DNA of 7,231 bases. It comes from Bacteroidota bacterium. GTDB lineage: Bacteria; Bacteroidota; Bacteroidia; Flavobacteriales; Flavobacteriaceae. The stretch is from assembly GCA_022560715.1 (NCBI GenBank), contig JADFSQ010000098.1:1-7231 (forward strand). Direction: 5' to 3'. The translations under genes and the position numbers were made by a program. This document shows, in pieces, positions 1-6,621 of this stretch; position 1 is the first letter of the stretch, and each line of letters begins with the position of its first letter. The notes under the pieces were generated by a model, which was not told the origin of the DNA, searched no databases, and was given only the letters and a program-made list of their open reading frames with translations.

Positions 1-2778
1 GATACTTCAGCTATAATGGGTTTTATGAATTCATTATTAGACGTTATTAAACGTGAACGCCCAGACCATTTGGCTGTGTGTTTTGATAAAGGCGGAAGCG
101 TCGCCAGAAAAGAAGCTTACCCAGAATACAAAGCAAATCGCGAAGCAACGCCAGACGCAATAAAAATTGCTGTCCCGTACATCTATGATATTTTAAAAGC
201 CATGCACATTCCAATTATGGTAAAAGAAGGTTACGAAGCTGATGATGTAATTGGAACTTTGGCTAAAAAAGCCGAAAAAGAAGGTTATCAAACTTTTATG
301 GTCACTCCAGATAAGGATTTTGCGCAATTAGTTTCCGAAAATATATTTATGTACAGACCAATGTTTGGTGGCGGTTATGAAACCTGGGGAATTCCAGAAG
401 TTCAGAAAAAATTTGAAGTAGAACGTCCAGAGCAAGTGATTGATTTTTTAGGAATGATGGGAGATTCCAGTGATAATATTCCAGGATTACCAGGTGTTGG
501 CGAAAAAACAGCTAAAAAATTTATTGCCCAATATGGAAGCATGGAAAATTTGTTGGCAAACACTCATGAATTGAAAGGCAAAATGAAAGAAAAAGTGGAA
601 GCTGCTAAAGATTTAGGTATCCTTTCAAAAAAATTGGCTACCATTATGTTGGATGTTCCAATTGAATTTAACTTTGATGACTTTGAACTATCGCAACCAG
701 ATATTGAAGCTGTTACCAACATTTTTCAAGAATTAGAATTCAGACGATTAACCGACAATTTCTTAAAAACATTTTCAACTGAAGAAAACGTTTCGACCAA
801 TAAAACCTCTGACAATTCTCTCCCTCTGGGAGAGATGTCCGCAGGACAGAGTGGGCAAAAGCTTATTTCTAAAAAAGAATCTTCTGCTGGTTCAGGTCAA
901 TTTTCGTTATTTGGAGGCGAAGAATCAAACACTTCTGAAGCAACAACTACAATATATTCTGGAAGAAACACGTTGGAAACAACTTCACATTTTTACCAAA
1001 GTATTGCATCTGGATTAGCGACAAAACTCTTCATTAAAAACCTAATGCAACAAAAATCGGTGTGTTTTGATACCGAAACCACAGGATTAAACGCTTTAAC
1101 AGCAGAATTGATTGGTATTGCATTTTCTTGGGAAATTGGAAAAGGGTTTTACTTACCATTTCCAGAAAACAAAAATGTAGCACAAGAGCTTATAGAACAA
1201 TTACGTCCGTTTTTTGAAAGTGAAACCATCGAGAAAATTGGTCAGAATTTAAAGTACGATATTAAGGTATTGGCAAAGTATAATATTGCTGTAAAAGGCA
1301 AACTATTCGACACCATGTTAGCACATTACCTCATCAATCCAGATATGCGACATAATATGGATGTGTTGGCTGAAACGTATTTGAATTACACACCAATTTC
1401 GATTACAGAACTGATTGGTAAGAAAGGAAAAAATCAGCTTTCGATGGGAGATGTTTCGTTAGAAAAACAAACCGAATACGCTGTTGAAGATACAGATATT
1501 ACGCTTCAGCTAAAACAATATTTTCAAAATGAACTCGGCGAAGCCAATACTCAAAAACTCTTTGATGAGATTGAAATTCCGCTGCTTCGTGTGCTTGCAG
1601 ATATGGAATTAGAAGGGATTAATCTTGATGCTGACTTTTTAAATTCACTTTCGGAAGAATTAAATAATGACATTAATTCGGTGGTTTCTAAAATATATGA
1701 AGCAGCAGGCGAAGAATTTAATATTGCTTCACCAAAACAGTTAGGCGAAATTTTGTTTGATAAAATGAAGTTGGTTGACAAACCTAAAAAAACCAAAACT
1801 GGACAATATTCGACTGCTGAAGATGTGTTGAGTTATTTAGCAAAAGACCATAAAATTATTCAGAATATTTTAGACTATCGTGGACTTGCAAAACTAAAAA
1901 ACACTTATGTAGATGCTTTGCCTTTGCAGGTAGAAAAAACAACTGGAAGAGTACATACAGATTATTTGCAAACCGTTGCTGCAACAGGACGTTTGAGCAG
2001 TAATAATCCGAACCTGCAAAACATTCCTATTCGTACAGAACGTGGCCGCCAAGTTAGAAAAGCATTTATTCCGCGTAGCGCAGATTTCACACTTTTATCG
2101 GCCGATTACTCGCAAATAGAATTACGAATTATTGCTGCGTTGAGTGAAGAAGAAACGATGATTAAAGCCTTTAAAAATGGTGAAGATATTCATGCATCAA
2201 CCGCTTCAAAAGTATTTAATGTTCCAATTAATGAAGTTACTCGTGAACAACGTAGCAATGCGAAAACGGTAAACTTTGGCATTATTTATGGTGTTTCGGC
2301 TTTTGGTTTAAGTAACCAGACTGATTTATCACGAAGTGAAGCCAAAGAATTGATTGAAACCTATTACACAACCTATCCAAAACTACGAAAGTATATTAGT
2401 GAGCAAATCGATTTTGCGCGAGACAATGGTTATGTGCAAACGGTTTTGGGTCGTCGCAGGTATTTAAAAGATATCAATTCGCCCAATGCAATTGTTCGTG
2501 GTGCTGCCGAGCGTAATGCTGTAAATGCACCAATACAAGGTAGTGCTGCAGATATTATTAAAATTGCAATGATTAATATTCACCAAAAGCTTTCAGCAGG
2601 AAACCATAAAACCAAAATGCTGTTGCAGGTACATGACGAATTGGTTTTTGATGTCTATAAACCAGAACTGGAAACTATGAAAACACTTATAAAAACCGAA
2701 ATGGAAAACGCATACAAACTAACAGTTCCGTTAGATGTCGATTTTGGTTTTGGAGCTAATTGGTTGGAAGCGCATTGA
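1..2778 (+). CDS. polA: DNA polymerase I, 5' end outside the window
   Basis: Cytoplasmic repair and Okazaki-fragment polymerase with three activities. The frame is open from base 1, so the ATG at base 16 is internal and roughly 30-40 N-terminal residues, including the first nuclease aspartate, are missing. Numbering from that ATG, the 5' nuclease domain (about 1-250) shows FDKG (24), YEADD (73-77), TPDKD (97-101) and GDSSDNIPGLPGVG (149-162). A low-complexity linker (about 255-335) follows and contains a palindromic repeat. The 3'-5' exonuclease keeps D352 and E354 (FDTETTG), D415 (NLKYD), and Y488 with D492, so proofreading should be active. The polymerase domain has motif A D697 (DYSQIELR), motif B R746/K750/F754/Y758, and motif C HDE 873-875. 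F754 matches E. coli F762, typical of enzymes that discriminate against dideoxynucleotides. The likely total of about 950 residues fits the family. No clear terminator follows the TGA stop. Identity is certain. Confidence 0.98.
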   Translation, partial: DTSAIMGFMNSLLDVIKRERPDHLAVCFDKGGSVARKEAYPEYKANREATPDAIKIAVPYIYDILKAMHIPIMVKEGYEADDVIGTLAKKAEKEGYQTFMVTPDKDFAQLVSENIFMYRPMFGGGYETWGIPEVQKKFEVERPEQVIDFLGMMGDSSDNIPGLPGVGEKTAKKFIAQYGSMENLLANTHELKGKMKEKVEAAKDLGILSKKLATIMLDVPIEFNFDDFELSQPDIEAVTNIFQELEFRRLTDNFLKTFSTEENVSTNKTSDNSLPLGEMSAGQSGQKLISKKESSAGSGQFSLFGGEESNTSEATTTIYSGRNTLETTSHFYQSIASGLATKLFIKNLMQQKSVCFDTETTGLNALTAELIGIAFSWEIGKGFYLPFPENKNVAQELIEQLRPFFESETIEKIGQNLKYDIKVLAKYNIAVKGKLFDTMLAHYLINPDMRHNMDVLAETYLNYTPISITELIGKKGKNQLSMGDVSLEKQTEYAVEDTDITLQLKQYFQNELGEANTQKLFDEIEIPLLRVLADMELEGINLDADFLNSLSEELNNDINSVVSKIYEAAGEEFNIASPKQLGEILFDKMKLVDKPKKTKTGQYSTAEDVLSYLAKDHKIIQNILDYRGLAKLKNTYVDALPLQVEKTTGRVHTDYLQTVAATGRLSSNNPNLQNIPIRTERGRQVRKAFIPRSADFTLLSADYSQIELRIIAALSEEETMIKAFKNGEDIHASTASKVFNVPINEVTREQRSNAKTVNFGIIYGVSAFGLSNQTDLSRSEAKELIETYYTTYPKLRKYISEQIDFARDNGYVQTVLGRRRYLKDINSPNAIVRGAAERNAVNAPIQGSAADIIKIAMINIHQKLSAGNHKTKMLLQVHDELVFDVYKPELETMKTLIKTEMENAYKLTVPLDVDFGFGANWLEAH
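817..858 (+). repeat. Palindromic repeat element inside polA, read in frame
   Basis: Two adjacent hairpins lie in the coding sequence. The first has a perfect 8-bp stem (817-824 with 828-835) and a 3-base loop. The second has a 5-bp stem (836-840 with 844-848) and a 3-base loop. A G-rich stretch (850-855) follows. The segment is richer in G+C than the A/T-rich gene around it and encodes SLPLGEMSAGQSGQ (residues 268-281), between the 5' nuclease and exonuclease domains. From memory, ctctccctctgggagag followed by tgtccgcaggaca resembles a dispersed repeat common in flavobacterial intergenic DNA. The hairpins are seen directly; membership of a repeat family is inference. Confidence 0.65.
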
Positions 2779-2827
2779 TACCCTTTTTACACCTTCTAAT
2801 TTAGTCGTAAATAAACTCTCTTTCCTA

Positions 2828-2857
2828 TTTGTTAATCAAATAATAATTGTAAATTTG
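2828..2857 (+). promoter_or_regulatory. Bacteroidota-type promoter for rplM-rpsI
   Basis: A TTTG -33 element (2828-2831) is followed after 18 bases by TAAATTTG (2850-2857), an exact match to the TAnnTTTG -7 consensus of Bacteroidota primary-sigma promoters. It lies in the gap after polA and predicts a transcript start near 2862-2866, giving a leader of about 40 bases before the rplM start. The leader could form only a weak 4-bp hairpin (2862-2865 with 2872-2875). No experimental start is known from this sequence. Confidence 0.75.
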
Positions 2858-2902
2858 CAAACTCTTTTTTGAGAGGAATGTTTAATTAGAAAATTATTTA
2901 GT

Positions 2903-3358
2903 GTGGATACATTAAGCTACAAAACAATTTCAGCAAACAAAGCTACTGTAAATAAGCAATGGGTTTTGGTAGATGCTGAAGGACAAACCTTAGGTCGTAT
3001 GGCTTCAAAAGTTGCAATACTTTTAAGAGGCAAACACAAACCTAACTTTACACCACACGTTGATTGCGGAGATAACGTTATTGTAATAAACGCAGAAAAA
3101 ATCAACTTATCAGGAAACAAGTGGAAAGACAAAACCTATATTCGTCACACAGGTTATCCAGGTGGTCAAAGAACTTTAACTGCTACCGAATTGTTTGGAA
3201 AAAGTCCTGCAAGATTAGTAGAAAAATCAATTAAAGGAATGTTGCCTAAAAACAAATTAGGAGCAGCATTGTTCCGTAATTTAAATGTTGTTGTTGGACC
3301 AGAGCATTCTCACGAAGCTCAAAAACCAAAAACAATTAACTTAAACGAAGTTAACTAA
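2903..3358 (+). CDS. rplM: 50S ribosomal protein L13
   Basis: Early-assembling protein of the large ribosomal subunit that binds 23S rRNA. The 151-residue product is slightly longer than E. coli L13 (142) and of normal Bacteroidota length. It shows [14 protein letters not shown] (22-35), [15 protein letters not shown] (52-66), [10 protein letters not shown] (81-90) and the family signature around [10 protein letters not shown] (111-120). The start is GTG: upstream in this frame a TGA occurs at 2870-2872 with no other usable start between, and the next ATG is codon 33, which would delete conserved sequence. There is no Shine-Dalgarno sequence, as expected for this phylum. The stop shares a base with the rpsI start (TAATG), so the two genes form an operon and rpsI is probably translationally coupled. 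A promoter lies about 45 bases upstream. Confidence 0.98.
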   Translation: MDTLSYKTISANKATVNKQWVLVDAEGQTLGRMASKVAILLRGKHKPNFTPHVDCGDNVIVINAEKINLSGNKWKDKTYIRHTGYPGGQRTLTATELFGKSPARLVEKSIKGMLPKNKLGAALFRNLNVVVGPEHSHEAQKPKTINLNEVN

Positions 3359-3744
3359 TGGAAGTAATTCACAAAATTGGTCGTAGAAAAACGGCAGTTG
3401 CTCGTATTTATGTTTCAAAAGGAAAAGGAAACATTACGATTAACAAAAAAGAATTAACTACATACTTCCCTACCGCAACTTTACAGTACAAAATAAATCA
3501 GCCGTTAGCATTAACTAACAATGAAAAAAGTTTTGATATTAAAGTAAATGTATTTGGTGGAGGTGTGACAGGTCAAGCAGAAGCAATCCGTTTAGCAATC
3601 TCTCGTGCTATGTGCGAATTAGATGAAGAAAACAGAAAAGTCTTAAAACCTGAAGGATTATTAACAAGAGACCCAAGAATGGTGGAGCGTAAAAAATTCG
3701 GACAGAAAAAAGCGCGTAAAAAATTCCAATTCTCTAAACGTTAA
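3358..3744 (+). CDS. rpsI: 30S ribosomal protein S9
   Basis: Small-subunit head protein whose C-terminal tail reaches the P-site tRNA. The 128-residue length is normal for the family. Diagnostic features are HKIGRRKTAVARIY (5-18), the S9 signature GGGVTGQAEAIRLAISRAM (67-85), LLTRDPRMVERKKFGQKKAR (101-120) and the basic C-terminus ending SKR, whose last arginine contacts tRNA in other bacteria. The ATG overlaps the rplM stop by one base and has no separate ribosome-binding sequence, so translation is likely coupled to rplM. L13-S9 pairing is conserved across bacteria. A repeat-rich gap separates it from rpsB. Confidence 0.98.
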   Translation: MEVIHKIGRRKTAVARIYVSKGKGNITINKKELTTYFPTATLQYKINQPLALTNNEKSFDIKVNVFGGGVTGQAEAIRLAISRAMCELDEENRKVLKPEGLLTRDPRMVERKKFGQKKARKKFQFSKR

Positions 3745-3746
3745 TC

Positions 3747-3820
3747 CTGAACTCGTTTCAAGATTTGTCTATCAGATACTGAAATGAAGTTCAATTTAAA
3801 AGATACTGAAACAAGTTCAG
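3747..3820. repeat. Three degenerate copies of a ctgaaacaagttcag-type repeat
   Basis: Directly after the rpsI stop are an inverted copy (ctgaactcgtttca, 3747-3760) and two direct copies (gatactgaaatgaagttca, 3775-3793; gatactgaaacaagttca, 3802-3819). The first and third can pair over 14 positions with a single mismatch (3747-3760 with 3807-3820), enclosing the middle copy in a 46-base loop. No T-run follows, so it does not look like a standard terminator. It could stabilise the 3' end of the rplM-rpsI message. From memory, the core resembles a dispersed intergenic palindrome seen in many flavobacterial genomes; family membership is inference. Confidence 0.65.
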
Positions 3821-3836
3821 CATAAAAAACCAGTTA

Positions 3837-3945
3837 TTGTTGTCCATGGCAATTAAGTCAGGATTTAGTTTAGCATCTAAATGGTTAAGGCCTTAATAAA
3901 AGCCACTTAATCATTGCTAATTCAACAGAACGTAAACTATCACAA
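3837..3945 (+). promoter_or_regulatory. Candidate promoter and structured leader of rpsB
   Basis: A weak promoter candidate combines TTG (3840-3842) with TAGTTTAG (3866-3873), one mismatch from TAnnTTTG, with a 23-base spacer. Between it and the rpsB start lie competing pairings. Segment 3883-3891 can form a bulged hairpin with 3902-3912. Segment 3852-3858 can instead pair with 3905-3911 over 7 bp, helped by GC (3849-3850) with GC (3916-3917). The 12-base palindrome ttaaggccttaa (3885-3896) offers a third fold. S2 is known to repress its own operon through the rpsB leader in gammaproteobacteria; a similar role here is inference. There is no Shine-Dalgarno sequence before the ATG. Confidence 0.35.
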
Positions 3946-4827
3946 ATGGCAAAATTAGAAGTAAAAGAATTATTAGATAGTGGTGTACACTTCGGTCACC
4001 TTACAAGAAAATGGGATCCAAATATGGCTCCTTACATTTATATGGAGCGTAATGGTATTCATATAATAAACCTTTATAAAACTGTTGCAAAATTAGAAGA
4101 AGCATCTCAAGCTTTAAGCAAAATCGCAGCATCTGGCAGAAAAATTTTATTTGTTGCTACCAAAAAACAAGCTAAAGACATCGTTTCAGAAAAAGCTGGA
4201 AATGTTAATATGCCTTACATTACCGAAAGATGGCCTGGCGGAATGTTAACTAACTTTGTTACGATTAGAAAAGCAGTTAAAAAAATGTCAACCATCGATA
4301 GAATGAAAAAAGATGGTACATTTTTAACGCTTTCTAAAAAAGAACGCTTGCAAGTAGATCGTTTAAGAATGAAATTAGAAAAGAATTTAGGTTCTATTTC
4401 TGATATGACGCGACTTCCTGGAGCAATATTTGTAGTTGACATAAAGCGTGAGCATATTGCGGTTAAAGAAGCACAAAAATTAAACATTCCAATATTTGCA
4501 ATGGTAGATACTAACTCTGACCCACGACAAGTAGATTACGTAATACCAGCAAATGATGATGCTTCTAAATCTATCCTTAAAATATTAACAAATGTAACTG
4601 AAGCTATTGCTGAAGGATTAGCCGAAAGAAAAGCTGAAAAAAATGCCAAAACTGAAGGTAATGACACAACCGTTAAGGCAGAAGTAAAAGAAACAGCTAA
4701 AACAGAGGTTGAAACTAAAGCTAAAGTTGAAACTAAAGAAACTGTTAAAGCAGAAGTTGAAACTAAAAAAACTGCTAAAACTGAAGCCAAAACTGCTCCT
4801 GTTGTAGCTTCACAAGAAGAAGAATAA
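3946..4827 (+). CDS. rpsB: 30S ribosomal protein S2 with repetitive charged C-terminal tail
   Basis: Small-subunit protein at the head-body junction, needed with S1 for mRNA recruitment in many bacteria. The conserved core (about 1-228) carries S2 signature 1 (VHFGHLTRKWDPNMAPYIY, 14-32), RWPGGMLTNF (95-104), signature 2 around PGAIFVVDIKREHIAVKEA (158-176) and PANDDASKSI (201-210). From about residue 229 it extends into a Lys/Glu/Thr/Ala tail that brings the length to 293 residues, against 241 in E. coli. The tail repeats VETK at 255-258, 261-264 and 271-274, encoded by three identical 12-base units, and ends with acidic EEE. Such tails are variable in flavobacterial S2 proteins and are probably disordered. 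tsf follows after a hairpin, the classical rpsB-tsf arrangement. Confidence 0.98.
   Translation: MAKLEVKELLDSGVHFGHLTRKWDPNMAPYIYMERNGIHIINLYKTVAKLEEASQALSKIAASGRKILFVATKKQAKDIVSEKAGNVNMPYITERWPGGMLTNFVTIRKAVKKMSTIDRMKKDGTFLTLSKKERLQVDRLRMKLEKNLGSISDMTRLPGAIFVVDIKREHIAVKEAQKLNIPIFAMVDTNSDPRQVDYVIPANDDASKSILKILTNVTEAIAEGLAERKAEKNAKTEGNDTTVKAEVKETAKTEVETKAKVETKETVKAEVETKKTAKTEAKTAPVVASQEEE
4708..4767 (+). repeat. In-frame 12-base repeats in the rpsB tail
   Basis: Three exact copies of gttgaaactaaa occur at 4708-4719, 4726-4737 and 4756-4767, all in the reading frame and each encoding VETK. The surrounding codons are near-repeats of the same A-rich composition (AKTE, KAEV, KETA). The 18- and 30-base spacings are multiples of three, so gain or loss of whole units by slippage would keep the S2 frame. 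Confidence 0.75.
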
Positions 4828-4854
4828 AACTAAGAAACATAAATTAAGTAAAAT

Positions 4855-4900
4855 AGTCGTTTAATGAGTTTCTTCTTGAAATTAGTTTAACGACTTTTTT
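4855..4900 (+). terminator. Terminator-like hairpin between rpsB and tsf
   Basis: A perfect 7-bp outer stem (agtcgtt 4855-4861 with aacgact 4889-4895) encloses a smaller stem (4868-4872 with 4878-4882) and runs straight into six T residues (4895-4900). This is the form of an intrinsic terminator. It sits only 22 bases before the tsf ATG, which leaves no room for a separate full promoter after it. It therefore probably acts as a partial terminator or processing site that sets the S2 to EF-Ts ratio. Confidence 0.6.
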
Positions 4901-4922
4901 AAAATTATAATCATATAATATT

Positions 4923-5747
4923 ATGACAAAAATAACAGCAGCCGACGTAATGAAATTAAGAAAAACTACTGGAGTTGGAATGATGGATTGTAAAAATGCA
5001 TTAGTAGAAGCGGAAGGAAATTTTGATAAAGCAATAGAAGTCCTTCGTAAAAAAGGTCAGAAAGTAGCAGCTAAAAGAGCAGACCGTGAATCGACTGAAG
5101 GTGCAGCAATTGCAAAAGTAAATGACAGTAAAACTGTAGGTGTATCTATTGTTTTGAGCTGTGAAACCGATTTTGTTGGAAAAAATGAAGATTTTGTAAA
5201 TTTAGCTCATCAATTAGCCGAATTAGCATTGTCTCAATCTTCTAAAGAAGAATTTTTAGCTGCAGATTTTAATGGTATGTCTGTTGCAGAAAAATTAATT
5301 GAGCAAACTGGTGTTATTGGAGAAAAATTAGAAATTGGTGCTTTTGAAAAAGTAGAAGCTCCTTATGTAGGGTCTTATATTCATGCAGGTAATAAAATTG
5401 CGACTTTAGTTGGTTTGTCTGCGAACTTAGATGGTGCAGATGTTGTTGCAAAAGATGTTGCAATGCAAGCTGCTGCAATGAACCCGATTGCACTTAATGA
5501 AGATGGTGTTGATGCTTCGGTAATTGAAAAAGAAATTGAAATTGCTAAAGATCAATTAAGGACTCAAGGTAAACCGGAAGCTATGTTAGACAACATTGCC
5601 AAAGGTAAATTAAGACGTTTCTTTAAAGATAATACTTTAGTAAATCAAGCGTTTATTAAAGATTCTAAAATTAGTGTTGCTGATTATGTAAAATCATTAG
5701 ATGCTAACTTAAGCGTAATTGCTTTTGGGCGTGTTGCATTAGGTTAA
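4923..5747 (+). CDS. tsf: Translation elongation factor Ts
   Basis: Cytoplasmic nucleotide-exchange factor that releases GDP from EF-Tu. The 274-residue length is close to E. coli EF-Ts (283). The N-terminal UBA-like module with EF-Ts signature 1 (LRKTTGVGMMDCKNAL, 12-27) is followed by basic LRKKGQKVAAKRADR (41-55). The core has signature 2 around CETDFVGKN (80-88), whose Asp-Phe pair (83-84) matches the residues that insert into EF-Tu near the magnesium site. A second core subdomain includes YIHAGNKIATLVGL (152-165) and AAAMNPIALNEDGV (183-196). The start follows a strongly A/T-rich stretch with no Shine-Dalgarno sequence. The gene lies downstream of rpsB, as in most bacteria, and is closed by a strong palindrome. 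Confidence 0.98.
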   Translation: MTKITAADVMKLRKTTGVGMMDCKNALVEAEGNFDKAIEVLRKKGQKVAAKRADRESTEGAAIAKVNDSKTVGVSIVLSCETDFVGKNEDFVNLAHQLAELALSQSSKEEFLAADFNGMSVAEKLIEQTGVIGEKLEIGAFEKVEAPYVGSYIHAGNKIATLVGLSANLDGADVVAKDVAMQAAAMNPIALNEDGVDASVIEKEIEIAKDQLRTQGKPEAMLDNIAKGKLRRFFKDNTLVNQAFIKDSKISVADYVKSLDANLSVIAFGRVALG

Positions 5748-5769
5748 GTAAATTCAATCATATATTTCT

Positions 5770-5797
5770 AAAGCTTCGATGTACATCGAAGCTTTTT
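5770..5797. terminator. Intrinsic terminator, 26-bp perfect palindrome
   Basis: Bases 5770-5795 form a perfect 26-bp palindrome (each arm begins aaagcttcgat) followed by a short T-run on the plus strand (TTTTT at 5793-5797). It lies 22 bases after the tsf stop and 23 bases before the end of the convergent lipoprotein gene. It should end tsf transcripts and may also work in the other direction, although the T-run on the minus strand is only three bases before interruption. Confidence 0.85.
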
Positions 5798-5818
5798 AGG
5801 GTTAATCACATTCTAATC

Positions 5819-6520
5819 TTAATTTGTATTAATTCTTTCAATTTTTAAAACTCCCAAGCCTTTTCCTGTTTCATTTGGATTCGTCCATAACGGAAGCCCT
5901 GTTCTAATACTTATTACTGATAATTCTGGGCTATTAGCTGAGGTATAGGTCTCACCAGCATCAGTTCCTGCATCCAGTGCAAATAGCCCAATACTAACAC
6001 TTTCTACAAGAGTATTATCAGAATTCTCTAAGCTAAAAGAATCAACTCCTAAAAACCAATCCGGACTTGGTGATATTTTCGTAACAAAACTAATTAATAG
6101 CTTACTTGGTGTTATTGTAATAGTAAAAACTACGGGTTCTGTTGGTCCAACATCTGAAGTGCCTAAAACAATAGTGGTAGGGTTTACATTATCTTCAGTT
6201 TGTGTATGTTCAGTAACTAAAATTGAAGAATTCCCTTCTTCCGCATAAAGTTTTAATCCAGCTGAAGCAGTATCTCCAAGAGTGAAAACAGATGAAGTAT
6301 TACTATGTACCAATAAAAACACTTTAGAAAATCCAGCATTTGCAGGGTAATCTATAGGATGTAATTCTTCAGTAAAAATAGGTTCAAAAGTCACTTTGTA
6401 AGTAGCTTCAATTACTAAATCGTCTCCACCACCATTCCCAGATGGCGTGTCATCGCTTGATGAGCAACCAAAAAATGCTACGAATACACTTAAGGCAATA
6501 ATTTTAAATTGATTTTTCAT
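5819..6520 (-). CDS. Spondin-domain lipoprotein, probably outer-membrane
   Basis: A 233-residue secreted protein of unknown role. It begins with a short basic N-terminus, a hydrophobic stretch (7-17) and a lipobox AFFGC with lipidated Cys19. The following SSSDD resembles the Ser/Asp-rich signal that sends Bacteroidota lipoproteins to the cell surface. After a Gly/Asp linker (about 22-35) the rest fits the Spondin_N fold: a YKVTF strand (41-45), HP (54-55), SPSPDWFLGV (150-159), ALDAGTDAGETY (181-192) and the terminal GLGVLKIERI (221-230). In animals this domain occurs in F-spondin, an extracellular-matrix protein; in bacteria its ligand is not known to me. The gene converges on tsf and diverges from pyrH. 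I see no good minus-strand promoter: the best -7 candidate, TATCTTTA (6547-6540), has one mismatch and a TTG only 12 bases away. Domain assignment is fairly sure; function is open. Confidence 0.88.
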   Translation of the reverse strand: MKNQFKIIALSVFVAFFGCSSSDDTPSGNGGGDDLVIEATYKVTFEPIFTEELHPIDYPANAGFSKVFLLVHSNTSSVFTLGDTASAGLKLYAEEGNSSILVTEHTQTEDNVNPTTIVLGTSDVGPTEPVVFTITITPSKLLISFVTKISPSPDWFLGVDSFSLENSDNTLVESVSIGLFALDAGTDAGETYTSANSPELSVISIRTGLPLWTNPNETGKGLGVLKIERINTN

Positions 6521-6592
6521 GTTTCATTTTTTATGAACATAAAGATATTAAAATAATAACAACGTTATTTAAAATTTAAAAAAAATGTGAGT

Positions 6593-6600
6593 TATATTTG
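6593..6600 (+). promoter_or_regulatory. Promoter -7 box for pyrH
   Basis: TATATTTG matches the TAnnTTTG -7 consensus exactly and ends 21 bases before the pyrH ATG, predicting a leader of about 10-15 bases. The expected -33 region is a plain A/T tract (around 6565-6580) without a clear TTG, so the box is only half supported. A promoter is required here because the gene upstream faces the other way. Confidence 0.55.
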
Positions 6601-6621
6601 TAAAACTTCAGAAAACAACAA

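Noticed and set aside
16..18. ATG that could be taken as the polA start
   Set aside because: The frame is open to base 1 and the upstream codons (DTSAI) continue the conserved 5' nuclease domain, so the real start is outside the window.
1551..1796. Minus-strand open frame inside polA, with similar ones at 2917-3132 and 4215-4487
   Set aside because: All lie wholly inside strongly conserved genes, show no family motifs, and have no promoter or start context of their own.
2878..2889. Three-codon upstream ORF (ATG TTT AAT TAG) preceded by gagagga in the rplM leader
   Set aside because: The purine run touches the ATG with almost no spacing, and this phylum rarely uses Shine-Dalgarno sequences; a chance occurrence is more likely.
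4708..4767. Spaced identical 12-base repeats that might suggest a CRISPR-like array
   Set aside because: The units are short, unevenly spaced, A-rich and in the S2 reading frame, so they are coding repeats.
4536..4790. Minus-strand open frame opposite the rpsB tail, giving a Ser/Val/Leu-rich peptide
   Set aside because: It mirrors the repetitive Lys/Glu codons of S2 and resembles no protein; the plus-strand gene fully explains the region.
6555..6569. Small inverted repeat aataac-gttatt in the divergent gap before pyrH
   Set aside because: A 6-bp A/T stem in very A/T-rich DNA is expected by chance, and nothing links it to a known operator.
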